The notes beneath the pieces were generated by a model. The model was not told where the DNA came from, made no database searches, and saw only the letters and a program-made list of their open reading frames with translations. Source: Afipia birgiae 34632 (GTDB lineage: Bacteria; Pseudomonadota; Alphaproteobacteria; Rhizobiales; Xanthobacteraceae). From it: a stretch of DNA of 49,817 nt. Shown piece by piece: positions 8,094-16,728 of this stretch. Position numbers and translations under genes: made by a program. The stretch's first letter is position 1, and every line of letters begins with the position of its first letter. The DNA is taken from contig NZ_HG326654.1 of the NCBI RefSeq assembly GCF_000308295.2, positions 66,782 to 116,598 on the forward strand, in the 5' to 3' direction.

Positions 8094-8136
8094 CGGCCCG
8101 CGCTCATCTCACGATGACCGCGGGCCGTTCTTCTTT
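8094..8136 (+). terminator. Rho-independent terminator after the TonB-dependent receptor
   Basis: Long hairpin: CGGCCCGCG (8094-8102) with CGCGGGCCG (8119-8127), extended inside by TCATC/GATGA around the loop TCAC, followed by TTCTTCTTT. Confidence 0.85.
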
Positions 8137-8204
8137 CCATGAGCCGCTTCGATGCGGGGGCTACGCAATAGCAACCCAAGGAAATATCGAAACGTCAGAA
8201 GGGA

Positions 8205-8468
8205 TCAGCCCTTCTTCTGCACGGCGATGTGCTTCGCAGGCGCCGTGGACGAAATGTGCTTCTTGCTCACGACAGCACCACTCTTCTTGTGCGCCTTGTG
8301 ATGCTTGACCTTTTTCGTCGTCACTTTCGCATTCGCCTTCGCAACCGACGGCTTCATGGTTTGAGACTTTGTGGCAGGCGCCGTTTCGGTCTTCATGACG
8401 GTGGCAGCCATGGCAGGCGCGACAATCATCGAACCCGCCACAAGGACGGCAGAAATGATCTTCAGCAT
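8205..8468 (-). CDS. Small secreted Lys/His-rich protein, 87 aa
   Basis: Exported basic protein of unknown role. Seen: signal peptide (residues 1-21, cleavage AMA-A), Thr/Lys-rich middle and a Lys/His cluster (KKVKHHKAHKK, about residues 52-62), ending KHIAVQKKG. AGGAG lies 7 bases before the ATG at 8468. It could bind metal, nucleic acid or the cell wall by charge, but nothing shows which. It converges on the receptor gene and its terminator. The 278 bases from 8469 to 8746 hold its promoter and that of the TPR gene; I see no other gene there. Confidence 0.75.
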   Translation of the reverse strand: MLKIISAVLVAGSMIVAPAMAATVMKTETAPATKSQTMKPSVAKANAKVTTKKVKHHKAHKKSGAVVSKKHISSTAPAKHIAVQKKG

Positions 8469-8746
8469 GGGTCTCTCCTGTCGTTATGCGATCGGGAGGG
8501 CCGGTCGGATAAGCCGGGTGCCGATCGTCGCAACAACGCTAGGCCCGGCGCGCTGAACTCAATCTGAAGCGCCCTGATAGCTTTCGTTCATCTGGATGAC
8601 AGCTTCACCATGTGCCGCCGGCCCGGCCTGCGGTGGCGAAAAGCCGCCGGAATTATGACCCGCAATCGCAGGAATGTTTGAACCCGGCGGGTGTTTAGAC
8701 ATACAGAAAAAGATAGGATCGTTTTGCAGATCAACGGAGGCTTGGC

Positions 8747-9295
8747 ATGAGTAACTTGACCATCAGGCAGATATCTCTGGCGCTAATTCTTTCGGCGTTC
8801 GTCGCGGCGCCCACAATCAATCTGGCGCAAGCCGCCGGGTCAGATACGCCCTCGCCCCCTCCCGCCTCCGACACTAAATCGCAGCCCAAGGACAAGAAGA
8901 AGGGCGAGAGGAAGTCATCGATCGAGGATCCCGCCTTCCTCCAGGGCTACCGCACCGCCTATGCAACGATTTACGAGCAGAACGATTACGCAGCCGCGAT
9001 TCCGCAGCTCAAGGCGCTAGGTCAGGACGATCGCGCCGATGTCGCCAATCTGATCGGCTATTCGTATCGCAAGCTCGGCAACTACGAATTGGCCAGCGTC
9101 TGGTATGAGCGCGCGCTGAAGGCCGATCCGGATCACGTCCGCACCTGGCAGTATTACGGCCTCTGGCAGGTCGAACAGGGCAATCGCGAACAGGCGAAGC
9201 ATCATCTTGCCAAGATCGAAGCCCTGACAGGCCGCGACAGCGCCGAATATCAATCGCTGGCCTCGGCGCTGACCAACGGCCGGACATCGTACTGA
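8747..9295 (+). CDS. Secreted tetratricopeptide-repeat protein
   Basis: A 182-aa periplasmic protein with TPR helices for protein contacts. Seen: signal peptide (residues 1-29), a Pro/Ser/Lys linker (about 30-60), then helical repeats about residues 68-165, including YSYRKLGNYELASVWYERAL followed by KADPDHVRTWQYYGLWQVEQ, which matches the TPR consensus. GGAGG lies 7 bases upstream of the ATG. It is transcribed alone. The role is unknown; partners cannot be named from context. The next 333 bases (9296-9628) hold one palindromic element and no gene that I can see. Confidence 0.85.
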   Translation: MSNLTIRQISLALILSAFVAAPTINLAQAAGSDTPSPPPASDTKSQPKDKKKGERKSSIEDPAFLQGYRTAYATIYEQNDYAAAIPQLKALGQDDRADVANLIGYSYRKLGNYELASVWYERALKADPDHVRTWQYYGLWQVEQGNREQAKHHLAKIEALTGRDSAEYQSLASALTNGRTSY

Positions 9296-9432
9296 CGGCA
9301 GATGTCCCGGTTAGCCGCCTGGTTAACCGGCAGATCAGTCCCAGTGTGGTGGTCCGCCAATCCGCGTCATTTCTGCCTCACGTTCGGCTTGCGGATTGGC
9401 GAACCAAAACCACGCTGGAATCATAGTTTTCC

Positions 9433-9503
9433 AGTGTCCTTTTGAATCCGAAGTTCGCTACGCAGGTGCTGCGGAGTGCAGCGAACTTCGGATTCAGGAC
9501 ACT
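9433..9503. mobile_element. Short inverted-repeat element (MITE-like), copy 1
   Basis: A 71-bp palindrome bounded by AGTGTCC and GGACACT. The inner arms GAATCCGAAGTTCGC and GCGAACTTCGGATTC are perfect complements over 15 bp. The end sequence AGTG/CACT is shared with three other elements at 14581-14655, 14671-14747 and 31433-31513. It codes for nothing. Confidence 0.55.
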
Positions 9504-9628
9504 AAGGGCCGGCTTCCGGCCGCGCGGGGCAGTTTTGCGCGGCCTGATCGCGCCTCGACAACCCCCCAAAACCTCGTATAGACGAACCCGCGCGTTCACG
9601 ACCATGTGCCCGCGCCTCGGGGGCTGAC

Positions 9629-10408
9629 ATGACGACGGCGAAGAAATACGAGCGGATTGCCTTCGTGGCAGGCCCGAGCGATGAGGCCCAGCAGGCTCTC
9701 GCCCAGCTGGTCGCGGCCTATGGCAACCAGCCGTCCGACAAGGCCGACGTGGTGGTGGCGCTCGGCGGCGACGGCCTGATGCTGCAGACGCTGCACCGGC
9801 ACATGCGCTCCGGCATCCCGATCTACGGGATGCATCGCGGCACCGTCGGCTTTCTGATGAACGAGTTCAGCCCGCATTCGCTGATCGACCGGCTGGAAGC
9901 CGCGAAGCTCACCGTCATCAACCCGCTGCTGATGCGCGCCACCGACATCCACGGCAAGGTGCATATCCATCACGCTATCAACGAAGTCTCGCTGTTCCGG
10001 CAGACCCATCAGGCTGCGCGGTTGCGGATTCTGGTCGACGAACACGAACGGATGGCCGAACTGATCGCCGATGGGATCATGGTGGCGACGCCAGCCGGTT
10101 CGACCGCCTACAATCTGTCAGCGCAGGGCCCGATCCTGCCGATCAACGCCGCGCTGCTTGCGCTGACACCGATCAGTCCGTTCCGCCCTCGCCGCTGGCG
10201 CGGAGCGCTGCTGCCCAACACCGCCTTTGTCGTGTTCGAGGTTCTCGAAAGCGACAAGCGCCCCGTCGCCGCCGTCGCCGATCACGACGAGGCGCGCGAT
10301 GTGAAGCGGGTCGAAATCATTGCGGACAAGACCATTTCGATCCGCATGCTGTTCGACCCCGGCCACAGCCTCGAAGAGCGCATTCTCAGCGAGCAGTTCG
10401 GGGTCTGA
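9629..10408 (+). CDS. nadK: NAD kinase
   Basis: Phosphorylates NAD to NADP with ATP or polyphosphate in the cytoplasm; the only route to NADP. Seen: the GGDG motif (G46-G-D-G49 in [11 protein letters not shown]), NE motif (N118-E119 in [11 protein letters not shown]), and the conserved [20 protein letters not shown] (about residues 147-166), all in the expected order; 259 aa is the typical length of the alphaproteobacterial form. The ATG at 9629 follows GGGGG at short range. A response regulator follows after 125 bases on the same strand. Confidence 0.95.
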   Translation: MTTAKKYERIAFVAGPSDEAQQALAQLVAAYGNQPSDKADVVVALGGDGLMLQTLHRHMRSGIPIYGMHRGTVGFLMNEFSPHSLIDRLEAAKLTVINPLLMRATDIHGKVHIHHAINEVSLFRQTHQAARLRILVDEHERMAELIADGIMVATPAGSTAYNLSAQGPILPINAALLALTPISPFRPRRWRGALLPNTAFVVFEVLESDKRPVAAVADHDEARDVKRVEIIADKTISIRMLFDPGHSLEERILSEQFGV

Positions 10409-10453
10409 CCTTCTTCGGATACCTGCGCGTCCGGTTCCCCCTGCCCGGCTTAG

Positions 10454-10469
10454 ATAACCATTCGTTAAC
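10454..10469 (+). promoter_or_regulatory. CtrA-like box (one mismatch) before the response regulator
   Basis: ATAA-CCATTCG-TTAAC fits the alphaproteobacterial CtrA consensus TTAA-N7-TTAAC with one change. It lies 65 bases before the start at 10534. Confidence 0.4.
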
Positions 10470-10533
10470 GGCAGCCGCATATAGTTAATGCGAGGTGTAC
10501 CCTGTTTTCCGGGTGCGCCACCTCGGGCTGCGC

Positions 10534-11079
10534 ATGTTTATTATCGACTTCAACAAGCTGCGGTTTCTCGTGTGCGACGACAACGCGCATATGCGGCGCA
10601 TTCTGCGCACGCTGCTGCACTCGTTCGGCGCGCGCGAAGTCTATGAAGCGGAAGACGGCGCAACCGCGCTTGAAATGTATTCCCACTACGTCCCCGACAT
10701 CGTCATCACCGACTGGTCGATGCCGATTTTCGACGGGCTCGAACTCGCGCAGATGATCCGCCAGCCGGAAGGCGCGGGAAATCCCTACGCACCGATCATC
10801 ATGCTGACCGGCCATTCGGAAAAGCGCCGCGTCATGGTGGCGCGCGATGCCGGGGTCACGGAATTCCTGGCGAAGCCGATCTCCGCCAAGGGGCTCTATC
10901 AGCGCATCCTCAATGTCGTGGCCAATCCCCGGCCCTTCATCAAGACGAAAAACTATTTCGGACCGGACCGGCGCCGCAACACCAACGCCGCCTACATCGG
11001 CCTCGAGCGCCGCAGCGGCGGCAACGCCGAAATCATGCAGCAGCCCTCGCTGCTCGAAAAAGCCCGTTCCGGAAACTAG
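10534..11079 (+). CDS. CheY-like response regulator with C-terminal tail
   Basis: Single receiver domain of a phosphorelay. Seen: acidic pair D15-D16, phospho-acceptor D60 (IVITDWSMPIFDG), T92 (MLTGHS) and K114 (FLAKPIS), all canonical, in residues 9-130. The last 50 residues form a polar tail with FGPDRRRN and IGLERRSGG, without a DNA-binding domain. ATG 10534 (MFIIDF) is used; GTG 10495 would add 13 residues. The next gene, 8 bases on, encodes an Hpt protein, so the two probably form a phosphotransfer pair. The partner kinase is not in the window. A CtrA-like box lies upstream. Confidence 0.88.
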   Translation: MFIIDFNKLRFLVCDDNAHMRRILRTLLHSFGAREVYEAEDGATALEMYSHYVPDIVITDWSMPIFDGLELAQMIRQPEGAGNPYAPIIMLTGHSEKRRVMVARDAGVTEFLAKPISAKGLYQRILNVVANPRPFIKTKNYFGPDRRRNTNAAYIGLERRSGGNAEIMQQPSLLEKARSGN

Positions 11080-11087
11080 GAAAACCC

Positions 11088-11666
11088 ATGGCCCGCAAGC
11101 CCCCAATAGAGATCAAGGTCGATACCTTCGCGGACCATCAGGTCATCTCGCAGCCCAATCCGCTGCGCAAGATGGTGCGGTATTCCGAGGAGAAGGACAT
11201 CGAAGATCCTGTCGCGCGCGCCGAAAAGGCGCTCGCCTCCCTGTCCGGCGAGTTCACCGACTGGATGCAGGTGGAATGCGACCGGCTGAGCGCGGCCTAT
11301 GCCGCTATCGCGCGCGACGGACTGAACGGCGAGAATCGCGAAGAGCTTTTCCGCGCCGCCCACGACATCAAGGGTGGCGCCGCGACGTTCGGCTTTCCCA
11401 CCGCTGCCGCAGCCGCGGAAAGCCTCTGCCGGATCATCGAACACGCGCCGGATCTCGCGCAAGTGCCGGGCGAGCTGATCAAGCATCACGTCAACGCGAT
11501 CCAGGCCATCTACCGCGAACAGGCGCGGATCGACGCCGTCGGCATGGCCGATGAGCTGAGCAGGAAGCTGCGCGGCGTCGCGGACGAATATCTGATCCAC
11601 GTCAATCGCGACCGCCCCGAGCACCTCGAAGCAGTGCTTGCGCCGAGCATCGTGCCGGAAGGCTGA
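11088..11666 (+). CDS. Hpt (histidine phosphotransfer) domain protein
   Basis: Carries a phosphoryl group between receiver domains. Seen: the Hpt signature HDIKGGA with phospho-accepting H92 and K95-G96, in a helical bundle about residues 50-150 (LFRAAHDIKGGAATFGFPTA). Flanking parts are polar; 192 aa. No kinase or other domain. AGGAAA lies 5 bases before the ATG. It sits 8 bases after the response regulator gene, so co-translation is likely. Known Hpt proteins act as relays in cell-cycle and motility signalling; that role here is inferred from the partner and the CtrA-like box. Confidence 0.9.
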   Translation: MARKPPIEIKVDTFADHQVISQPNPLRKMVRYSEEKDIEDPVARAEKALASLSGEFTDWMQVECDRLSAAYAAIARDGLNGENREELFRAAHDIKGGAATFGFPTAAAAAESLCRIIEHAPDLAQVPGELIKHHVNAIQAIYREQARIDAVGMADELSRKLRGVADEYLIHVNRDRPEHLEAVLAPSIVPEG

Positions 11667-11693
11667 CAACTCCCACCGAGGTGCAGCAGTTCG

Positions 11694-11813
11694 CCGTCAT
11701 CCTGAGGTGCCGTAGCGAAGCGAAGGCCTCGAAGGGCGACGGCCCGTGACGGCGCTCCAGCCATTCATCCTTCGAAGCTCGCCGCAACAGCGGCGCGCAC
11801 CTCAGGATGACGG
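11694..11813. repeat. Long imperfect palindrome with 17-bp perfect arms
   Basis: CCGTCATCCTGAGGTGC (11694-11710) and its exact complement at 11797-11813 enclose a GC-rich interior. A dispersed repeat of this type (GTCATCCTGAGG) is widespread in this family. It lies between the convergent Hpt and DUF2336 genes, where it can also act as a two-way terminator. Confidence 0.7.
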
Positions 11814-11848
11814 CTCAAATTGTTGGATTACGTCGATCGCTGACGACG

Positions 11849-13321
11849 CTACGCCGCGATCCGCCGGTCGTCGTACCGGTAATCGTCATAGCTGTAATGG
11901 CCACGGACTTCTTTGTACTCTTGAGCCGCGCACCGTTCAGCTGCCGCGTACTCTTTGGCTTCTGCGTCGTCTTCAGCGGGAGCGTATTCATCGATGCAGA
12001 CATAGTCTTCGACCGGGACATATTCCTCAGCCGATGCGTAGTCTTCGGCCTCATCGTACTCTTCAACCAACGCGTACGCCGCGTCCACAGTATGTTCCTG
12101 CTGCTCCGGATAGATCGCGTCCGGCTCATACGTATAATCGCGGATCTGTTCGGCCTCGGCATGCGCGCTCAACGTCCCGACAAAGTCCTCGGCCGCGAGA
12201 TCGTCGCAGAACAGGCGCGCTTCCTCCCGCGCCGATTCAGTCGCAAAGCGGCGCAACAGGATCAGCAGCGGCTCCGACACCGTTTCCGATGTTTCGCATT
12301 GGGTGAGCACACGCTCGACCATGCGGCGGCGAAGCCGCGTCGCGCCGGCGACCGTGCCGATGAAACCGATTTCGTTGGATGCTTCGAGCGCGGCGCGGAA
12401 AGCGCGATAAGTCGATTCCGGCAAGCCGGCTTTCGCGAGCAGCGCGTTCAGGCTGGCGCCGCCGCGATCGTGAACGATCGCAGCCACGCGGCTGGCAGGC
12501 AAACCGGACAGCTCGACCAGCGATCCCTCAAACAGTTCGATATTGCCCGACAACAGTGCGCGCAGGATCAGCCCGGTATTGAGTTGACCGATCGAGCGCA
12601 GATGACCGACGAGCGCGGTCATATCCGCGCCGCGCGTCTGGGCGGCGATGTTGACCGTGGAGCGTTCCATCGCCTCGCCCGCGATCCGCCGGGCGCGATC
12701 TGGGTGAAGCCAGTCGCGTGCGGTCACCAGTTGCGTCAGCGTGTCGGACAGCTTCTGCGCCAGTTCAAGCCGCACGGCAGCGGGCAAGTCGTCCAGCGTC
12801 AGCAGCGACTCGCGGATCGCGGCGAGATGTCCGTGACGATCTGCGATGCGCGCGAGCGAGAACGGGGCCAACTGGGCTGCGCGATTTTCGATCAGCTCCA
12901 GCGCCGATGACGCACAGCCGACTTCTGCAATCGCCGCGCAAACCGATGGCGGCAGATCGAAACGGCGCGCGATGGCGCATTGCGTCTCGGGATTTCCGGT
13001 CGCAACGATATCCACGAGATCGGAGTCGAGCAGCAGCGGTGAGTGTTCGAGGATCGGAACCGCGACCGAGGCCTGATCGACGGCAAGTGCCGCAATGATG
13101 GCCGGCGGCGCATCCATCGAATGAGCGAAGATTTCCGCCATCGCCTGCCGGACCAGCGGCGACGCATCGTCGAGAAGCATCAGCAACGCGCCTTCGGCGG
13201 CGGCGCGATCATCTTCCGACAAATCGGAAACGAGCCAGGCGCGGGCCAGACACCGCGTCGCCTCTGCGCGCTCCCCTGCGGGAGCAGTGCGAACCCAACT
13301 AATAAACTGCCGAACGATCAT
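11849..13321 (-). CDS. DUF2336 domain protein with Tyr/Glu-rich tail
   Basis: A 490-aa cytoplasmic protein of HEAT-like helical repeats. Seen: the N-terminal half matches the DUF2336 pattern (RQFISWVRTAPAGERAEATR; RAAAEGALLMLLDDASPLVR; LALAVDQ-type repeats with VAVPILEHSPLLLDSDLVDI), helical up to about residue 380. The last 95 residues are a low-complexity acidic tail with repeated EY/EDY units (EEYDEAEDYASAEEYVPVED and similar), ending YSYDDYRYDDRRIAA. DUF2336 proteins are restricted mostly to alphaproteobacteria and have no settled function. A CtrA-like box lies upstream at 13430-13445. The ATG has no strong ribosome-binding site. Confidence 0.88.
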   Translation of the reverse strand: MIVRQFISWVRTAPAGERAEATRCLARAWLVSDLSEDDRAAAEGALLMLLDDASPLVRQAMAEIFAHSMDAPPAIIAALAVDQASVAVPILEHSPLLLDSDLVDIVATGNPETQCAIARRFDLPPSVCAAIAEVGCASSALELIENRAAQLAPFSLARIADRHGHLAAIRESLLTLDDLPAAVRLELAQKLSDTLTQLVTARDWLHPDRARRIAGEAMERSTVNIAAQTRGADMTALVGHLRSIGQLNTGLILRALLSGNIELFEGSLVELSGLPASRVAAIVHDRGGASLNALLAKAGLPESTYRAFRAALEASNEIGFIGTVAGATRLRRRMVERVLTQCETSETVSEPLLILLRRFATESAREEARLFCDDLAAEDFVGTLSAHAEAEQIRDYTYEPDAIYPEQQEHTVDAAYALVEEYDEAEDYASAEEYVPVEDYVCIDEYAPAEDDAEAKEYAAAERCAAQEYKEVRGHYSYDDYRYDDRRIAA

Positions 13322-13429
13322 GGGTGTTCCGGCTTACGCAACATGCCAAGGCACCGCGACGCGACGCCACTGTTACGAACCGTAAACCATGACACTTAAG
13401 AAAACGTTCACCATAAACGGCTGTGTTTG

Positions 13430-13445
13430 TTGAGGTTTTGTTAAC
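13430..13445 (-). promoter_or_regulatory. CtrA-like box (one mismatch) upstream of the DUF2336 gene
   Basis: TTGA-GGTTTTG-TTAAC as read on the plus strand; one change from TTAA-N7-TTAAC. It is 109 bases before the DUF2336 start and overlaps the stop codon of the TetR gene. Confidence 0.3.
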
Positions 13446-14058
13446 CCCGCGAAGACCGCTCGGGCAGCGCGCCCGCGACGCGCCGGATCAATGTGACGAT
13501 CGCGGCTTTGTAATCGTCGGCATCTTCACCGGCATCGATGGCGAGCGCTGCGCGATCGAAGGCCGCCGACAACAAATCGGCGAGCGCCGCGAGCGGCAGG
13601 CCTCGCGCATCGATGGCCGCTTCGAGACCGCTGCGCAGCGTGCGCGCCGCGTTGTCCTCGTCGAGTTTTTTTATCTCCGCCGGCCCGAGAACCGACGGCC
13701 CTTCGATCAGCAGCAATCGCGTTCGTCCCGGAACGCGCATGGCATCGAGATAAGCTGTACTTCCCTTCAGCAATGCATCGATGGGCTTCAATCCCGCAGG
13801 CGTTTCGCGCTCGATGGCGCTCGCCACCGCAAGCGCCTCGTCCATGACGATGGCCCTGAACAACGCGCGCTTGTCCTCGAAGTGATGGTAGAGCGCACCG
13901 CGCGTAATACCCGCCGCCGCGACGATTTCCGGCGTCGAGGTGTCTCCATATCCCTTGTCGACAAACAAAGACCGGGCTGCCTGCATCAGCGCCGTCCGGG
14001 TCTTTTCCGTCCGATCCCGGTTCGTGCGCGGCAGATCTTTTGATTGAGGATCTTGCAT
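13441..14058 (-). CDS. TetR-family transcriptional regulator
   Basis: A 205-aa repressor with an N-terminal helix-turn-helix (about residues 18-64: [38 protein letters not shown]) and a ligand-binding helical C-terminal domain. The HTH matches the family closely. It starts 16 bases from the nearest of two dyads (centres 14067 and 14097) that carry the same half-site, and it diverges from a VOC-family gene. Family knowledge suggests it represses itself and that neighbour, and lets go when a small molecule binds; the ligand is unknown. Confidence 0.92.
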   Translation of the reverse strand: MQDPQSKDLPRTNRDRTEKTRTALMQAARSLFVDKGYGDTSTPEIVAAAGITRGALYHHFEDKRALFRAIVMDEALAVASAIERETPAGLKPIDALLKGSTAYLDAMRVPGRTRLLLIEGPSVLGPAEIKKLDEDNAARTLRSGLEAAIDARGLPLAALADLLSAAFDRAALAIDAGEDADDYKAAIVTLIRRVAGALPERSSRG

Positions 14059-14108
14059 ACATGCAGCCTGTATGTTATTTGCGATTTAACATACAGACTG
14101 TATGTTAA
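14059..14108. promoter_or_regulatory. Two TetR operator sites between TetR and VOC genes
   Basis: Site 1, 14086-14108: perfect 23-bp palindrome with arms TTAACATACAG and CTGTATGTTAA around A14097. Site 2, 14059-14075: ACATGCAG and CTGTATGT around C14067, one mismatch. Centres are 30 bp apart, about three helical turns, so two dimers would lie on one face. Site 2 touches the TetR start codon; site 1 lies 20 bases before the VOC start. Confidence 0.8.
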
Positions 14109-14127
14109 TTGGCAAGGGATGACCACC

Positions 14128-14553
14128 ATGAAAATCACCAGCTACTACCCCGTCATCATGACCCACGATGTCTATGCCACCGCCGATTTCTACACGGCGC
14201 ATTTCGGTTTCGAGGAAAAGTTCCGAAGCGACTGGTACATCCATCTGCGGTCGACCGCCGACGCCTCGGTCCATCTCGCCGTGCTGAACGGCAGCCACGA
14301 AACAATCCCGGAATCTGGCCGTGGCCGGGTGTCGGGATTGCTTCTGAACTTTGAAGTCGAAGATCCCGATGAGATGTACGCCAAGGCAAAGGCCGCGGGT
14401 CTTCCGATCCTGATCCCGCTGCGCGACGAAGCCTTTGGACAGCGTCACTTCATCACGTCGGACCCCAACGGCGTCCTGATCGACGTCATCAAGCCGATCC
14501 CGCCAAGTGCGGAATTCGCGGAACTTTATGCAGAGGATTCATTGCCAAGGTGA
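14128..14553 (+). CDS. VOC-superfamily (glyoxalase/bleomycin-resistance fold) protein
   Basis: A 141-aa single VOC module, a fold used by glyoxalases, dioxygenases and antibiotic-binding proteins. Seen: N-terminal beta-alpha-beta ([27 protein letters not shown]), central [20 protein letters not shown] and C-terminal [20 protein letters not shown]. Metal ligands are not certain from sequence. ATG 14128 is preferred: AAGGG (14114-14118) is 9 bases upstream, while it abuts the ATG at 14119. Probably the target of the divergent TetR regulator, hence perhaps a detoxification or drug-binding protein. Confidence 0.85.
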   Translation: MKITSYYPVIMTHDVYATADFYTAHFGFEEKFRSDWYIHLRSTADASVHLAVLNGSHETIPESGRGRVSGLLLNFEVEDPDEMYAKAKAAGLPILIPLRDEAFGQRHFITSDPNGVLIDVIKPIPPSAEFAELYAEDSLPR

Positions 14554-14580
14554 GTCGTATCAAGGAGCTGCGATTCAAAC

Positions 14581-14655
14581 TAGTGGAGTGGATTTGACAT
14601 TCGCGACCCGTTTGCGGTGGGTTCGCACGCGAATGTCAAATCCAAAACTCCACTA
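14581..14655. mobile_element. Short inverted-repeat element (MITE-like), copy 2
   Basis: Ends TAGTGGAG (14581-14588) and CTCCACTA (14648-14655); inner arms GGATTTGACATTCGCG and CGCGAATGTCAAATCC are perfect complements (16 bp). Bordered by TA, as if inserted at a TA target. Non-coding. Confidence 0.6.
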
Positions 14656-14670
14656 GCAACTCATATTTGC

Positions 14671-14747
14671 TAGCGGTCCTTTGATTCTAACATTCGCAAA
14701 AGATTGCTGCTGAAAGGGGGGATGCGAATGTTAGAATCGGACCACTA
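14671..14747. mobile_element. Short inverted-repeat element (MITE-like), copy 3
   Basis: Ends TAGCGGTCC (14671-14679) and GGACCACTA (14739-14747, one mismatch); inner arms GATTCTAACATTCGCA and TGCGAATGTTAGAATC are perfect complements (16 bp). Only 15 bases from copy 2, so the two elements sit in tandem after the VOC gene. Confidence 0.6.
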
Positions 14748-14757
14748 GATCAAAGTC

Positions 14758-15483
14758 TCAGCTTTGAATTGCACTCCAGAACATCGACAGGCCTGCGACC
14801 AACATCAAGCCATCCATCAGCAGACGGAACGCGTCGGGGTCGAGCTTCACCACGAAACGCTTGGCAATGAAGGCGCCGACGAACAGCGACGACCCAGCGA
14901 TCAATCCCTTCAGGATGACGTCCAGCGGCAGCGCGTCGAAGCGGCGGAAGGTCAATGCCTTGGTGATGTAGATCGCCAGCGAACCGGCGGCTTCGGTTCC
15001 GAGCAGCGCGCCCTTGACGAGGCCGTACGACATGAAAATCGGAACCGTCATCGGCCCGGTCGATGCGACGATGCCGGTGAGATAGCCCATCGCTGCGCCG
15101 ATGATCGCGAGCGACCACAGCGGCAGCGTGAAATTTCGCGCCGCCATCCAGCGCCGCAGCGGGATCATCGCAATCAGAAACACACCGATAGTGATGTCCA
15201 CCACGCCCGATGGCAGCGCGAGTAGCGTACGCGCGCCGAGCACAGCAGCCGGCACGGCGGGAATTGAATAGGCTGCGACCGACCGCCAGTCGACTTCCCG
15301 CCACCACGCAATGATGCGCGAGAGGTTCGCCATGATCGCCGCGATCGCCATGATCGGCACCGCCTGTTTCGGCCCGAAGGCGTAGGCAAGCACCGGTAGC
15401 AGCATGATCGAGGAGCCGGTGCCCACGATGCCGCTGATAATGCCGGCGGCGAGGCCGACGATGAGGATGAAGGCATAGATCAA
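14758..15483 (-). CDS. TauE/SafE-family membrane exporter
   Basis: A 241-aa inner-membrane protein of the TSUP family, linked to export of sulfite or other sulfur-containing anions. Seen: about eight hydrophobic helices, with the family's glycine-rich first helix (LAAGIISGIVGTGSSIMLLP) and an internal repeat of that pattern (AAMGYLTGIVASTGPMTVPI). It is a little shorter than the usual 250 aa. The start is a TTG at 15483, the only in-frame start before the first helix, and has a weak ribosome-binding site. Neighbours do not suggest a substrate. Confidence 0.85.
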   Translation of the reverse strand: MIYAFILIVGLAAGIISGIVGTGSSIMLLPVLAYAFGPKQAVPIMAIAAIMANLSRIIAWWREVDWRSVAAYSIPAVPAAVLGARTLLALPSGVVDITIGVFLIAMIPLRRWMAARNFTLPLWSLAIIGAAMGYLTGIVASTGPMTVPIFMSYGLVKGALLGTEAAGSLAIYITKALTFRRFDALPLDVILKGLIAGSSLFVGAFIAKRFVVKLDPDAFRLLMDGLMLVAGLSMFWSAIQS

Positions 15484-15590
15484 GGATGCGGACCCGCGAT
15501 GAGGTCGCTGACGTTATTGCAGCCGGTCGCGAGTCGCCTACCGCGATTTTATCCCTGCCCTTGCGTGAAGAATGTCCCGCAGCGCGAAAG

Positions 15591-16574
15591 TTACCCGCTG
15601 AACACACCGGTCGAATCGCTGAACAGTCCGAGGCCCTGCGGGGCCTCCGTCCGGGTCGCGCCGCCCGCCGGCATCGGATTCGTCAGCGAGGTGTTGTTGC
15701 CCCACAGTTCGCGCACGGCGTTCGACACCGGCTCGGGGCGATCGCCGGTCTGATACAGCGACCGGAAGACTGGCTGTGCGGGGGTCTGCAGCGACGCAAC
15801 CTGAGTGGGTGCATCGGCCGGCGTTCGGGCCTGCGGGAAGCTCGAGAGGTACGCCGCGTTGTCGACCGGCGCGGCTGCCATGCGCGAGCCGGGGGTGACT
15901 CCGGCAGCCGCAATCGCGGTGCGGGCGGTCTGGGAATTCGCCGCAGCGTCATAGCGCGACGTCAGCACCGAATAAACCTGCGACACGCTGCGCGCGCTGC
16001 CGTCGCGATTGTAGAAGATCGAGCGGTTGGCGGCGGCGGCACTCGGAAACATTGCGGGGCCTGATACGCCCGGGCTGTCCTCGGCCTTGGAGATCAGCTT
16101 GGACGCGCCGCTCACGCCCATGAAATGCGCCATGTAAAGTTCACTGTCGGTCGGGCGGCGGCCGATCATGCCGGTCAGCTTGAAACTGTTGGATTGCGTC
16201 AGCACACCCGCCATGGCCGCGTTGGCTGCAGGGTCATCGCGCAATTTCAGAATTTCGTCCCGCGTCGCTGAGTCGCTGACCGAATAACGGCCCGACTCGG
16301 ATTTGGAAATCGCATCGGCGTATTTGCCGAAACCGAATGCCGCCCCCGCCTCCTTCACCGTGCCGAGCCAGGTCTGCTCGATAAACTGGTAAAGCCCGCG
16401 CGCCGAGGAGGTCGAGGCCTGAGCCTTGGGATTGAGGTTGGATTCGATCTTCGCGGCCGAGATCAGATATTCGAAGCTGGCGCCGGTCGCGCTGGCGGCA
16501 CTCTTGATCGTGCCCGCGATTTTCGCGCGCGCAGAATCCAGCCCAGCACTGATGGTTGTTGAATCGACCGCCAT
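15591..16574 (-). CDS. Lytic transglycosylase (SLT domain), probably flagellar or envelope
   Basis: Cleaves the MurNAc-GlcNAc bond of peptidoglycan. Seen: SLT domain about residues 25-175 with catalytic E44 in AAKIESNLNP, then SSARGLYQFIEQTWL (residues 57-71), as in the family; the remaining 150 residues are Ala/Pro/Ser-rich and unstructured-looking. No signal peptide is visible, as in FlgJ-like or flagellar-exported transglycosylases of alphaproteobacteria, so export through the flagellar system is possible. An exact CtrA box lies 50 bases upstream, which suits a flagellar or cell-cycle role. The ATG at 16574 has GGGGAG about 14 bases upstream, a wide spacing. Confidence 0.85.
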   Translation of the reverse strand: MAVDSTTISAGLDSARAKIAGTIKSAASATGASFEYLISAAKIESNLNPKAQASTSSARGLYQFIEQTWLGTVKEAGAAFGFGKYADAISKSESGRYSVSDSATRDEILKLRDDPAANAAMAGVLTQSNSFKLTGMIGRRPTDSELYMAHFMGVSGASKLISKAEDSPGVSGPAMFPSAAAANRSIFYNRDGSARSVSQVYSVLTSRYDAAANSQTARTAIAAAGVTPGSRMAAAPVDNAAYLSSFPQARTPADAPTQVASLQTPAQPVFRSLYQTGDRPEPVSNAVRELWGNNTSLTNPMPAGGATRTEAPQGLGLFSDSTGVFSG

Positions 16575-16623
16575 GTTTGGTGCCCGCTCCCCAGGAACCT
16601 TATCCAGCGTGCCGCATTTATAG

Positions 16624-16639
16624 TTAACAGGGGGTTAAC
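16624..16639. promoter_or_regulatory. Exact CtrA-type box between transglycosylase and small membrane protein
   Basis: TTAA-CAGGGGG-TTAAC, an exact match to TTAA-N7-TTAAC; the flanking GTTAAC occurs on both sides, so it reads on both strands. It lies 50 bases before the transglycosylase start and 90 before the ATG at 16729. Confidence 0.6.
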
Positions 16640-16728
16640 GCCCCAAGTGTGCGCCGGCTAACGTCTGGCATGTAGCAGCCATGCGGCCCTGACATGCCCG
16701 AAGGTCTACGCTTTGCATTGTCCTGAGC

